Notes: generated by a model from the sequence alone, not told the origin. Shown: positions 19,252-31,813, counted from the first letter of the stretch. The stretch is 64,000 nt of DNA from UBA5069 sp963773745 (GCA_963773745.1 CAVZCL010000010.1:132806-196805); one strand, 5' to 3'. Numbers and translations: made by a program.

Positions 19252-19725
19252 TCACTCTGCCAAGCGCAGCGGCGGCCCCACAAGCTCCATGCCGTGGGCG
19301 CGCCAGAGGGCGGGGTCCCTGGGTGGCATGGCGTTGGCCTTGTTCACCTCGCGGAAGAAGGCTTCCATCTGCCCGGCCGGCGCGAAGGTGATCAACATGC
19401 GGCCGCGGCCGCTGCTGCTCCCGCCGCCCACCCATGCCCAGACGTGCGGAATGGCGCGCGGTGCGAGCAGCGAATCGCCGGGTTGCATGGTGAAGCGCTG
19501 CTCGCCCACCTCCACCACAAATTCGCCTTCAACGGCATAAAAGAACTCGTCCTGCGCGTGGTGCAGGTGGCGCGCCGGGCCGCCCGGCGCGTGAAAGGTG
19601 TTCTCCAGAATCAGGATGTCACTGCCCACACGGGGTGTCACCTTGAAGGCAATGGTGCTAATGCCCAGCCCGCGCTGCTCGCCGAAGCAGTCGGTTCCGG
19701 CGGCAATAAAGAGCGCTGCGTCCAT
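19252..19725 (-). CDS. Cupin domain protein
   Basis: A 157-residue single-domain cupin. The ATG at 19725 follows a GGGGAG ribosome site. Cupin motif 1 is 'PARHLHHAQDEFFYAVEGEF' (His/His/Glu metal ligands), and motif 2 'PGDSLLAPRAIPHVWA' contains the last His. Metal-binding cupins of this kind include dioxygenases, isomerases and small-molecule sensors; the reaction is not deducible. The gene is divergent from the rarA fusion with a 137-base gap, so the two may share a regulatory region, and it lies just upstream of the Phd-type antitoxin gene on the same strand. Confidence 0.8.
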   Translation of the reverse strand: MDAALFIAAGTDCFGEQRGLGISTIAFKVTPRVGSDILILENTFHAPGGPARHLHHAQDEFFYAVEGEFVVEVGEQRFTMQPGDSLLAPRAIPHVWAWVGGGSSSGRGRMLITFAPAGQMEAFFREVNKANAMPPRDPALWRAHGMELVGPPLRLAE

Positions 19726-19850
19726 ACTGAGTCTCCCCTCATTCGCCCTACACGGTTGTGCGCAGATTACTGCAGGTGGGTGCACCATTGTACGCCGATT
19801 CTCCATCGGCGCAAGCCACGCGCGGCCACCCCTCACTGCCGCACATGGGG

Positions 19851-19856
19851 TAAAAT
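19851..19856 (+). promoter_or_regulatory. -10 box adjacent to the rarA start (leaderless transcript)
   Basis: TAAAAT ends 6 bases before the ATG at 19863, so a transcript from it would begin at or next to the start codon. There is no ribosome-binding site upstream of the ATG. The -35 is not clear. Confidence 0.4.
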
Positions 19857-19862
19857 GAGGCC

Positions 19863-22132
19863 ATGGATCTCTTTGAGCAGGCTCACAAGGAACGGCTGCA
19901 AAAGGACGCGCCGCTGGCCGCACGCATGCGCCCGCGCACGCTCGACGAATACATTGGCCAGGAGCACATCATTGGCCCGGGCCGCCTCCTGCGCCGCTCC
20001 ATCCAGGCGGACCAACTAGGCAGCCTCATCTTCTATGGGCCGCCGGGTACGGGCAAGACGACGCTGGCGCAAGTCATCGCCAACACCACGCGCACGCACT
20101 TCATCGCGCTCAACGCCGTGCTGTCGGGCGTCAAGGAGATTCGCGAGGCGGTGGCCGAGGCGCAGACGCGCGCCGCACAGTATGGCCAGCGCACAAGCCT
20201 CTTTGTGGACGAGGTGCACCGCTTCAACAAATCGCAGCAGGACGCGCTGCTGCCCTGGGTGGAGAATGGCACCGTGATCTTCATCGGGGCCACCACCGAG
20301 AATCCGTACTTCGAGGTGAACAAGGCGCTCGTCAGCCGCAGCCGAATCTTTCAACTGCTGCCGCTCACGCAGGAGCACCTGCGGCGCGTCCTCTTCGCCG
20401 CGCTGGAGGACCCCGAGCGCGGCTACGGCAAGCTCAATGTGCAAATTGACCCCGCAGCGGTGGATCACCTGGTGGAGGTGGCCAATGGCGACGCGCGTGG
20501 CGTCCTCAACGCGCTCGAACTGGCCGTGGAGACGACAGCGCCCGATGCGGACGGCGTCATCCACATTACGCTGGCCGTGGCCGAGGAGTCGATCCAGCGG
20601 CGCGCCGTCCTCTATGACAAGGAGGGCGATTATCACTTCGACACCATCAGCGCCTTCATCAAGAGCGTGCGCGGCAGCGACGCCGACGCTGCGCTCTACT
20701 GGATGGCCAAGATGGTCTACGCCGGTGAAAGCCCGCGCTTCATCTTCCGCCGCATGCTCATTCTCGCGGGCGAAGATATCGGCATGGCGGACCCGAACGC
20801 CATCCAGGTTGTCACCGCGTGCGCGCAGGCGTTTGAGCAGGTGGGGCTGCCCGAGGGGCGCTTTCATCTGGGGCTGGCGGCGCTCTACCTGAGCACGGCC
20901 AAGAAATCGAACAGCGGCTTCGCTTTCTTCGACGCGCTGGCGCAGGTGGAGAAGGAGGGGGACAGCGGCGTGCCCGCGCACCTGCGCGACAGCAACCGCG
21001 ACGCCGAGGGCTTTGGCCACGGCGAGGGCTACCTCTATCCCCACGCCTTTCGCGACCACTGGGTGGCGCAGCAGTATCTGCCCGCGTCGCTCCAGGGCAA
21101 AATCTTCTACCAACCGTCGGACCAGGGCTACGAGGCCGCCATTGCCGAGACGGTGGCGCGCCGGCGCGAGGCGCAGCTTGCGGCCATGCTCGAGAGCGAC
21201 GCAGCCGACGCACCCCACGAAATCCTCACCTTTTCGCCCAATGACCCGCAGCGCCAGCGCTGGCTGCAGCGCGTCATCTCCAACAGCGGCGCGCGCCTGG
21301 GCAACGTGCGCGACCGCGTCCTCGACGGCGCACGCCTTGCTCGCCACAGCGTGGCGCTGGACCTGCGCGCCGGCTCCGGCCTGCTCACTTGGGAGCTTGT
21401 GCGCCGCCTGCCCGAGGGGGGTGTGGTGGCCCTCGCGCGCACGGCACGCGACGCCGACGCCCTGCGCGAGCTGGCCGAGCGCCTTGATGCCATGGTGCGC
21501 CCCACGGTGATTCAGGGCGAACTGGACGAAGCTGCCTCTGCTCCTGCGCATGCGCGCCGGCTCCACGCAGGATGCCTCGCCCGAGCGCTTTGACGCGCTT
21601 GTGGGCATGAACGCGCTGCTCGACGCGCCCGACAAGCCCGCTGCCGCTGCGCTGCTGGCAAGTCTGTTAGCGCCCGGCGGCGTCATCAGCCTGGCCGAGC
21701 GCATTCCCCGCCACACGCAGCGGCTGCACGCGCTGGTGGATGCGAGCACACTCGACGCCGACCTTGTGGCGCGCTGGCACGCCGCCGAGGAGGCCATCTA
21801 CACCCCCGCTGCAGAAGACGCCGGCGCGGCCCTGGTGGCGTGGGATGCCGACGACCTTGCCGCGGCCTTCAGCGCTGCGGGCCTCAAGGTTGAATCGACC
21901 GTAGAGAATGAGCAGACGGAGATGCAGGTGACGCCTGCGCTGCTCAAGCGCTGGTTTGGCGCGTGCGCGGCGAGAGAGCGACGGTGGCAAGCCAAGCTAC
22001 GCCGACCGCCTCGCCGCCCAACTCAGCCCCGCCGAAGTGGCGCAAGTGCAGGCCCTCATGCAGCGCCAGCTAGCCAACCAGGTGGTGGCGTGGGGCAGCA
22101 GGACGGTGTACTTGGTGGCGCGGCAAATCTAG
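19863..22132 (+). CDS. rarA: RarA/MgsA replication-recombination ATPase fused to a methyltransferase-like domain (two frame breaks)
   Basis: The first ~440 residues are RarA, a clamp-loader-like AAA+ ATPase that acts at stalled replication forks. Signs are 'RPRTLDEYIGQEHIIGPG', Walker A 'GPPGTGKTTLAQ', Walker B/sensor 'LFVDEVHRFNKSQQDALLP', sensor 1 'FIGATTENPYFEVN', and the C-terminal tetramerisation part 'RFIFRRMLILAGEDIGMADP'. A ~300-residue extension follows with a SAM-methyltransferase-like fold: 'ALDLRAGSGLLTWELVRR' and 'LLAPGGVISLAERIP'. One extra base near 21529 and another near 21960 break the frame. Removing both joins 'GELDELPLLLRMRAG' and 'GGKPSYADRLAAQLSP' and gives 755 residues ending 'VYLVARQI' at 22132. 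RarA/unknown-domain fusions of this size are known in related bacteria. Loss of acidic motif residues makes catalysis by the second half uncertain. Confidence 0.85.
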
Positions 22133-22350
22133 CCCCGTCCGGCATCAACGCGGCTGCGCCCGAATTGACAAACGAATTTGATCTTTGGCGTGCACTGCGC
22201 GCAAACCTGGCGTATAATGTATTCAAGTGCATTCTCCCTAACCCTCCGTGCAGCCGCCTCTTTGATATCCGCTTGAGAAATGGAAAGCGAATGAACTGAC
22301 CGCAGGCAGACCCCAATCAACCATCAAATTCCCAAACAAGCAGGTGAGAG

Positions 22351-23295
22351 ATGACCCCCCCAATTCGCATCTTTCTTGCACTCTGTATTGCCTTTCTGGC
22401 GGCGAGTGCGCAGGCACGCCCAGTTTACGCAGTCTCATGCGTCGATCTCGATGGCGCAGCAGTCTACTCCGATGAACCGACCCCTGCTTTTCTCGGCTTT
22501 CTGGGAAACGCCACCGCGACCGACTCGATCATGAACTTGAATGGCCCGCATGGCAGCACCACGGGCGAATTCAGCGTGCGTAATCCAGACAGCAAATACG
22601 GCAAATGGGTCAGCCATTTCGGCATCATCAACATCTATGCCATACACCCGCCACTGATCTTCCGCGACGGGGTCATTATTGGCCGGCTCACGAGCAGTAT
22701 CTATTGGCCTGACCGTGTGAGTCTGAATTACATCGACACAACCTGCCCATTCGCGTCAGGCACGTGGGGCACGGGTGGACCGGTGCCCGGCGCCCCGATC
22801 TGGCTCACAGCTTCGGATGGGACATTCAGCGACAAAGTCGCCGTGCGCTGGGGTGCAGCCACCGGCGCAGCCAAGTACATTCTGACCATGGCCAAATCGA
22901 AAACGGAGCCGCCTTTCTTCTTTCGCGAGACGACCTTCACGGGAATGGACATCGTGAACCTCGAGCCGGACCACGCTTACTATTTTGGGGTGATGGCAAC
23001 CAACGCCAACGGGCCCGGCCCCTACGTGTACGACTATGGGCACGTTGCCCTGCCTCCCGACGGCACGCCCGTCGTGACGCCGGTTTTCACACCGGCAGGC
23101 ACGCCGGTGGACGCAGCGGGGAGCACACCCGAGACAACGCCTGACGGCACGCTCACCACGACACCAACACCCACGCCGACATCGACCTCCACGCCAATAC
23201 CAGGCGAAACGCCGTCGCCGAGCGGCTCCGCAACACCACAAACGGGTGATCCGACGGGCACCCCGTTTGTCTATCTGCCGATCACCCATAAATAG
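22351..23295 (+). CDS. Secreted protein with fibronectin-III-like region, T/P-rich linker and YLPITHK end
   Basis: 314 residues, ATG after an AGGTGAG ribosome site, with a TATAAT at 22213-22218. The signal peptide 'IFLALCIAFLAASAQA' is followed by a ~110-residue Cys-containing domain with no recognised family. A region beginning 'PGAPIWLTASDGTFSDKVAV' and containing 'VRWGAATGAAKYIL' and 'ATNANGPGPY' then reads like a fibronectin type III fold. The last ~75 residues are Thr/Pro tandem linkers ('TPTPTPTSTSTPIPG') ending 'FVYLPITHK'. Threonine/proline spacers with a YLPxxxK/R end recur on exported Chloroflexota proteins and may be an anchoring signal. The gene lies between two copies of the rarA 3' end, so it may have been inserted. 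Function unknown; an extracellular adhesive or structural role is a guess. Confidence 0.75.
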   Translation: MTPPIRIFLALCIAFLAASAQARPVYAVSCVDLDGAAVYSDEPTPAFLGFLGNATATDSIMNLNGPHGSTTGEFSVRNPDSKYGKWVSHFGIINIYAIHPPLIFRDGVIIGRLTSSIYWPDRVSLNYIDTTCPFASGTWGTGGPVPGAPIWLTASDGTFSDKVAVRWGAATGAAKYILTMAKSKTEPPFFFRETTFTGMDIVNLEPDHAYYFGVMATNANGPGPYVYDYGHVALPPDGTPVVTPVFTPAGTPVDAAGSTPETTPDGTLTTTPTPTPTSTSTPIPGETPSPSGSATPQTGDPTGTPFVYLPITHK

Positions 23296-23328
23296 CGCAA
23301 TGCACGCGATGCGCCCGTTGTAGGAATC

Positions 23329-23360
23329 GAGCGACGCCCGCAGACACGCGGGCGTCGCTC
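23329..23360 (+). terminator. Terminator hairpin after the secreted-protein gene
   Basis: 13-bp perfect stem (GAGCGACGCCCGC and complement) with a 6-base loop, 33 bases after the stop. A second hairpin (11-bp stem, arms CACCCCAGCCG) is at 23392-23425. Confidence 0.7.
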
Positions 23361-23440
23361 TGCTTGAAAGCCATCAACGGCTCGGTTTGCGCACCCCAGC
23401 CGCGGTGCAGCTGCCGGCTGGGGTGGCGTGCCCACTGCGC

Positions 23441-23491
23441 AATCAGGTGGTGGCGTGGGGAAGCAGGACGGTCTATGTGGTGGCGCGCTGA
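23441..23491 (+). pseudogene. Duplicated 3' end of the rarA fusion gene
   Basis: In frame, these 51 bases read N-Q-V-V-A-W-G-S-R-T-V-Y-V-V-A-R-stop. The true rarA end at 22076-22132 reads N-Q-V-V-A-W-G-S-R-T-V-Y-L-V-A-R-Q-I-stop. No other part of rarA is present. The two copies bracket the 22351-23295 gene, as at the junctions of an insertion or an old duplication. Confidence 0.65.
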
Positions 23492-23585
23492 CCCTTAGCC
23501 GGTGCACAGTCACAACGCACGCAAAGTAACCTGATGCAGCAGTGAGACGTGCGCGCTTCAGTTCACAGCGCGTGCCGGCTGACGC

Positions 23586-24152
23586 TCAAGGTGTTTGCAG
23601 AATCAAGCGTATATCGGCGGCTGGACCGCTGAGCGTGAGTTGATCGCCTGAAACTACGTACTTGCGCGTGGCACGAACTGCCTCGCTGAAGCGCTCGGTA
23701 TCTGGACGAATGGCCTCTGCACATGCCTCTGGCAGGGCATCCACACCAACCAGGGATTTGCAGTCAACGAACCCATTCTCTGCCATCACCAAGGCGCAAT
23801 CTATCGCAGGCACCGCACCTGCCCCCAATTGGTACTCCTGTGTCCCAGAGTAGAAGATGGGCAGTTCCTGCAATGAGCACCAAACCCCGGTATCGAGTTC
23901 CAGATAGCCGGTGGGCGTGAAGGTGAAGTGAAGCGGGATATACCAATCAAAGCGAACCGGACTGCCCTGGTATGTGATTTCTTGAACGCGCCATGTCTTG
24001 CCAATCAGCGGCCCGGCCAGCATCTCGGCCGGTGGACTAACGGGCTGTACGACAGGTATGGTGCAACTGGCCAGTACGCAAACGAACGCACCAAAGCAGA
24101 TCGTTCGCAGGCGACGCCAAAGCATAGCGTGTCCAATGCAACGATTGTTCAT
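23586..24152 (-). CDS. META-domain-like lipoprotein
   Basis: 188 residues. The ATG at 24152 follows an AGGAG site. 'RTICFGAFVCVLASCTIP' is a lipoprotein signal with lipobox 'VLASC'. The mature part begins 'LIGKTWRVQEITYQGSPV', followed by beta-strand-rich sequence and ends 'KYVVSGDQLTLSGPAADIRL'. This matches the layout of META/HslJ (DUF306) domains, which are found in envelope stress and secreted proteins of unclear mechanism. Two inserted Cys-containing loops (around 'GVWCSLQELP' and 'AIDCALVMAENG') make it longer than a plain META domain. Same strand as, and directly downstream of, the protease gene. The assignment is by pattern, not strong. Confidence 0.55.
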   Translation of the reverse strand: MNNRCIGHAMLWRRLRTICFGAFVCVLASCTIPVVQPVSPPAEMLAGPLIGKTWRVQEITYQGSPVRFDWYIPLHFTFTPTGYLELDTGVWCSLQELPIFYSGTQEYQLGAGAVPAIDCALVMAENGFVDCKSLVGVDALPEACAEAIRPDTERFSEAVRATRKYVVSGDQLTLSGPAADIRLILQTP

Positions 24153-24227
24153 CGGCTTACTCTCCTCTTGCCAAGAGGTAGACCGACGTGGGCGTGTGCA
24201 AAACACGTGCCCACGTCTGCACTCTCC

Positions 24228-26187
24228 CTATTGATGATTCAGGATATATACGCTTTGTGCTTGCGGTGCAGCACCCGTACAGCACTGTGTCCAGTTCGGA
24301 GCGCTTGACCACTGCACATCAGTCTTCGCCGCGTTCAGCGGAGTCGCACGTATATAGCCGATGTTGTTACGCCACATCGCTTCACGCAATTGGTCATTGA
24401 CCACCCAGGCCGTGTAGGACTGGATTGTGCCAGTGCCGGGCGCTGTTGTCTGGCAGGGTTGCTGCGTCCCCTGCGAGAGAATACGTTCTCCATTCGTGTC
24501 CAGAGGGTATTTGTACTGGATGCACGAACTCTCCGTCCAGAACATGTTCTGGTAGTAGTTGTTGCCAACGATGTATTCATCTTGTGCCCGTGGCGGGTTT
24601 CCAGGGCCAACGACAGACCATGCCGGCGCCGCAGCCCAGTTCACCCGCCCGTCAGCAGTTAGCGGGATAGTCCGAATGTAGCCTGTGTTTCCACGCCACA
24701 TCCCCTCACGAAACGTGTCGGCAATCGCGTACCCTGTATATGACCATACGGTTCCGCTACCCGGCAGCGTTGTGGGACAAGACCTCGTTTGCTGTGTTGT
24801 GGTGTTGCCGTTTGAATCAAGTTGCGAGCTGTACTCGATGCAGTTCGTGTCCGACAGAAATACGTTCTGGTAGTAGTACTGAGGGCGATCATACGACAGA
24901 ACATCAAAGCCGAGACTCAAGAACTGATCGATAGGAGCGTACCAGAACATGATACTGGACGAGTCACAGTTGTTGTCTTGCGCCCCTGATAGTATTCCTA
25001 ATGCAGTAACGTCCCCCGCACCAGTAGTGAATACTGGACCGCCACTATCTCCCGGGCACGCAATCTCACCGAGCCAAGAGGTATTTACTACCCTGACAAA
25101 CGTGTTCGCCATGTAGGTGCGCGGAGAACTATAGATGTCGTATATGAACCCGCATGTGAAACCACTGCCGTGACCGTACTTGCACACGAACCAGTTCAGT
25201 GTATTAGCCTTCGGTTGAGAGTTTCCGACTCGCCTGAGCGTTGTGGCATCTACTTGAACGCGATTCGTCAAATCAAAATCGCGAACCCACGAATTGTGGA
25301 CCTGAATGTCAGCCGCGTTGCCCAAGGGCCCGACTGGTGGTTGTGCAAAGGCGTCATTCTCAACGATTATTGGGCCCAAATAGGGATCTTCTGCGTCGCT
25401 CCCAGCGAAGTTGACAGATTGTAAATTGTCACAGTGGCCCGCAGTAGAAACAAACCGCCTATTGTCGCTTAGTCTACGCACAGCATAGCCCATGGTACAA
25501 TTGTGGATTTGCGTGCCTCCATTTAGGTATGGATACTTGTATTGCGCAGCCGTAGATGGATTCTCTTGCAGTACGAACTCAATATCAGCAAGTGCCAGTG
25601 CTCCAGTTGCGAATTCAGGGTTAGCCAGCAGGTATTTCGTGAGTCCGTCCGCATTCGGCGTGTAGATACGCACCTTTTCGGCTTGGATGTTCAAACCTGT
25701 ACCATAGACCAGGTCGGCCGAATGCTCGCTATGGCTAAGCACTGATTTGAGCTCCGCGAGCTCTGTTTCCAAAGCTGCAAGTGTCTTCGATGCTTTCACA
25801 ACATGTATCGGGCCCGCCCAGGAAAGCTTTGTCGACGCGTTGTTCCAGTCGTATCACATCGTCGTCACCTGCGACAGCAAAAATAAGCCTAAACTCGGGC
25901 TCGTGCTCAATCCACGCGCCTGCAAAGCCGGGTTCGCTTGCCGCGATCTCGGGTATGAGCTTGCCCGCTTCTGCTTGAAGCAGGAGCCGACGCTCGGCTT
26001 CAATATATGAAACGGAAAACTGCTTGCTATAGGCAATTACAATTGGGTCAGCATCAGCGCTTTCGCCGTCGACAACTTGCGCTGAGAGACCAGGCGAGGA
26101 AAAAAGGAGAGAAGCGGCGACAAAGGTCAGAAGGGACAAGAACAGGTTGCGTATCAGGGGGTGGGAGAGGGGGATCTTGCCTGACAT
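24228..26187 (-). CDS. Streptogrisin-like secreted serine protease with tandem C-terminal repeats (frame break)
   Basis: One 652-residue protein if a single extra base near 25800 is removed; the readable parts are 26187-25735 and 25799-24228. An N-terminal signal peptide ends 'LLFSSPGLSAQ', then a ~150-residue pro-region contains 'SYIEAERRLLLQAEAGKLIP', as in alpha-lytic/streptogrisin propeptides that chaperone folding. The S1 domain has 'RFVSTAGHC' (catalytic His) and 'CPGDSGGPVFTTG' (catalytic Ser); the Asp is probably in 'NAADIQVHNS'. The C-terminal ~230 residues are two tandem copies of a ~110-residue Cys-containing module ('YYYQNVFLSDTNCIEY' / 'YYQNMFWTESSCIQY'), each with 'FREGMWRGNTGYIR'-like repeats, probably substrate or surface binding. 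GC content and codon use look lower than in neighbours, hinting at transfer. Confidence 0.8.
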
Positions 26188-26555
26188 GACATTTCTCCTC
26201 AAGCTGAGTTCAGATTTGAATGAGAAAGTGCTCAAACCAGTGCAGTTAATCTCTACTTCGTGCTTCCTTGTAGATACCCTCCTTTCGGCGCCAGCCGACG
26301 AATCTGACAATTGTGTAGCATTGGTGACCGATTGGATTCGTCGCAGTCATTGTGCCATTTTGTTGAATAATATGCTCAAATCACCTCTGCGTCAACGCCA
26401 GCTTGACCATAATTGTTGCGAATGTTGCAAATTTCCGCTTCTCGCGTGAAAACGCTCACTGGTCAATCAAGTGGCGCGCCAGCGCTGAACCGAAAGCGAT
26501 TGAAGTCGCACCAACGCGCGCAGTCTCATGTGTAGCAGCAGCAGAAACTTTGTTG
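26188..26555. other. Spacer without a supported gene
   Basis: This stretch is visibly AT-richer than its surroundings and should contain the protease promoter on the minus strand. I see no convincing coding frame, hairpin or repeat in it. Confidence 0.5.
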
Positions 26556-26961
26556 TCACTCCCCCATCTCATACTCCATCTCATACATGTGCTTGCCGTC
26601 TTCAATGATGATGGCCATTCATGGCGCCGGCAAGCCCCTCGAGTTCGTCCGTGGCGGAGTCGGGCACAACGGTGATGAGGAGCGAGGGCGCGCCGCGGTC
26701 CATGAGGCCCGTGTGCTGGAGCACAAAGCTGCCGCGCTTGCCCGCCAGCGTGCCCGTGACGCGCTCAATCGCCACATACCCTGCCGAGCCCTCCACGGCC
26801 GTGCCCGCGCTCAGCATCTCGCCCTGGCTCGTCGCCTCCAGATCGCCGCTGAAGCGTTTGTCAATCGACAGGCGCGCCAGCATCGCGCCCTCGCTCATGT
26901 TGTACGGCGTGAGCGGGTTGAGCTTCACCTCAAAGGTGCCGCGGGCAATGGTTGTGGGCAT
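26556..26961 (-). CDS. DUF3224 domain protein (frame break near the end)
   Basis: A small beta-barrel-type protein matching DUF3224: 'ARGTFEVKLNPLTPYNMSEG', 'RFSGDLEATSQGEMLSAGT', 'GSAGYVAIERVTGTLAGKRG', 'FVLQHTGLMDRGAPSLLITV' and 'VPDSATDELEGLAG'. The ATG at 26961 follows AGGAGC at good spacing. As written the frame stops at 26602, but one extra base near 26619 hides the expected ending. Without it the protein finishes 'MAIIIEDGKHMYEMEYEMGE' at 26556, giving 134 residues, the normal length. The fold is allene-oxide-cyclase-like; the function in bacteria is unknown. Probably a single-gene unit. Confidence 0.8.
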
Positions 26962-27001
26962 GGAGCTCTGCTCCTGAAGCAAGTGTCATGGACAAAAAAG
27001 C

Positions 27002-27080
27002 AATTGGTAAGTGGTCAATGGTAACTGGACTGCTCGCGAGCTTACAGAATTACCATTTACCACTTACCAGTTATCTTTTG
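27002..27080. repeat. TGGTAAGTGGT-type degenerate inverted repeat
   Basis: A TTGGTAAGTGGTCAATGGTA stretch (from ~27004) faces its rough complement TTACCATTTACCACTTACCA (from ~27052) across a short loop. It lies between the DUF3224 gene and the end of the LysM gene. Similar elements occur near 40210-40340, 47525-47640 and 60836-60870. Confidence 0.5.
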
Positions 27081-27087
27081 GCATTGC

Positions 27088-28449
27088 CTATTGATAGATG
27101 ATCATGTTGGGCGTCACTTCAACGCGCAAATTCTCGTTGTAGGGCTCTACGCCCATGGACTGCGTCTCGGTGAGCACCGGCTCGTCCCAGCGGTAGAACA
27201 TCTTGAAGGCGGTGTACTTGACGGCGTCGGTCTCGGCAAAGAAGTTGTTGTACTTCGTGATCTTGCCCCACGGGTCGCCCCAGCCGTCGGCGCAGAAGGT
27301 GAGCTCAAGCTGCGGGCTATCCCAGCGCAGCGCCTCCTTGTCCACAATCATCTCCTCAAAGAACTGGTGCACAAGGAAGATGCGCCGCCCGCGAATCTTG
27401 TTCTCGGTCATGTACTGCTCAATCGTATCCATCGCCTCGTTGATCTGCTCGCCCGTCACAAAGCCGATGGGGTTGCCCGGCACCGCCTGGTTGGGGTGGC
27501 TCATGGCAAATTCGGGGTCCACAGCCAGGTGCACGTTGGGGTATTGCAGATACTTGAGCACGGGCGAAATCGCCTCGCTCACAGAGAGCTTGCCCACCTG
27601 CACGTCGAGAATGACCGCGATATTCTCCCGAAGGCCCGCGTTGATGTACTCCATCACCGTCGCGTCATCAAGATACTCGAGATAATCGCCCTCGGCCGTG
27701 GGGGTGACTGTGGCCATGCCGTGCACCAGGTGATAGGCGGGCTTGACGCGCAGGTTGTTGCCGTTCACCTCGTTGAGGATGCGCGCCGCTTCCTTGAGCT
27801 CCACCGTGAGCGACATCACGCTCATCTCGCCAAGGATGCCCATGACGAAGACGCCCGGGCGGCCGTAGTAGGTGAGCCAGGTGGTCTTGTAGTAGGGCGA
27901 GGTGATGGGGGCCGTCTGCCCGGCGGGCGTCATACGCGAGAAGATGAGCGACGAGGAGATGGGCGAGGTGGCAAGCACGGCAGGCGAGAGCACCGGGTCG
28001 AGCGTAGGCGGCAGCGGCCCCACCACGCCGTCGGCCCCCGGGATGACCAGCACCTGGCCCACGCGCAGGATGTTGACATTGGCCAGCTTGTTGGCCTCGG
28101 CCACCTGATCCACAGTGACGCCATACTGCTTGACGATTTCACCCAGTGTTTCGCCCACGCGCACAGTGTGCACCGTGGCCACTGCAGCTTGCGTGGGCGT
28201 GAGTGCGGCGGTGGGCGTGAGCACAGCGGTGGGCGTGAGTGCGGCGGTGGGCGTTGTGGCAGCAGCTGCTGTTACGCCCTCGGTGGCGGTGAGTGCCACG
28301 CTCTCCGTAAGCACTGTGGTCGCGGTCAGGGGCGTTGTGGCGGTGGGCGCAGGCGTGCTCTGTGCATAGCCCACCCGTAGCAGCGCGCCCGTAAGCGCCG
28401 TGGCGAAGGCAAGTGCGATACCTACACGTGCGACGGGGGAGCGGACCAT
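27088..28449 (-). CDS. Secreted LysM protein with T/P-rich linker and large C-terminal domain
   Basis: 453 residues; the ATG at 28449 follows an AGGAGA site. Signal peptide, then ~65 residues of tandem Thr/Pro/Ala repeats ('TPTAALTPTAVLTPTAALTP'), encoded by near-identical 24-base DNA repeats around 28195-28260. One LysM domain ('HTVRVGETLGEIVKQYGVTV' through 'VGQVLVIPG') binds peptidoglycan. The ~290-residue C-terminal part contains 'YYGRPGVFVMGILGE', 'VHLAVDPEFAMSHP' and 'RRIFLVHQFFEEMI', and resembles a TIM-barrel-like lineage-specific domain; I cannot name it. Probably a cell-wall-associated enzyme or binding protein. It is downstream of secA on the same strand, separated by an inverted repeat that may end the secA transcript. 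Confidence 0.7.
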   Translation of the reverse strand: MVRSPVARVGIALAFATALTGALLRVGYAQSTPAPTATTPLTATTVLTESVALTATEGVTAAAATTPTAALTPTAVLTPTAALTPTQAAVATVHTVRVGETLGEIVKQYGVTVDQVAEANKLANVNILRVGQVLVIPGADGVVGPLPPTLDPVLSPAVLATSPISSSLIFSRMTPAGQTAPITSPYYKTTWLTYYGRPGVFVMGILGEMSVMSLTVELKEAARILNEVNGNNLRVKPAYHLVHGMATVTPTAEGDYLEYLDDATVMEYINAGLRENIAVILDVQVGKLSVSEAISPVLKYLQYPNVHLAVDPEFAMSHPNQAVPGNPIGFVTGEQINEAMDTIEQYMTENKIRGRRIFLVHQFFEEMIVDKEALRWDSPQLELTFCADGWGDPWGKITKYNNFFAETDAVKYTAFKMFYRWDEPVLTETQSMGVEPYNENLRVEVTPNMIIYQ

Positions 28450-28478
28450 GCGATTTCTCCTGTGTGGGGAAAAAAGTG

Positions 28479-28627
28479 CGGTACACAGAGTGCGCAGATT
28501 GAACGGATAAACACGGATTCGGGTTGATTGTGATGACGTTTGCGCCCCATGTGACGTCGCGCATCATCTTCACAGTCATCGCTGTTATCTGCCTTTATCT
28601 GTTACATCTGTGCAGTCTGTGTACCGC
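28479..28627. repeat. Long-loop inverted repeat between secA and the LysM gene
   Basis: 28479-28500 and 28606-28627 are complementary at about 20 of 22 bases (core GCGGTACACAGA). The segment between carries GGATAAACACGGATT-like repeat sequence and no gene. Confidence 0.5.
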
Positions 28628-28632
28628 CGTTG

Positions 28633-31651
<3,019 letters not shown>

Positions 31652-31813
31652 GGTGTCCTCACTTCGGGGGCGCGTCCTGCTTGAGTGCGGCGCATGGCCC
31701 CAGGCGGCCTATTTTACCACGAAGTGCGCAGGGGCGAAGGGAACCGAGATCGCAGGGAGAAGAATCGGGCGGGGGTCGAGGGCCGGGGGTCAGGGTCAGG
31801 AGCCTTGCCCCGC

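Noticed and set aside
27091..28380. 429-codon plus-strand frame opposite the LysM protein
   Set aside because: Antisense to a protein with a signal peptide, a LysM domain and a good ribosome site. No motif in the translation.
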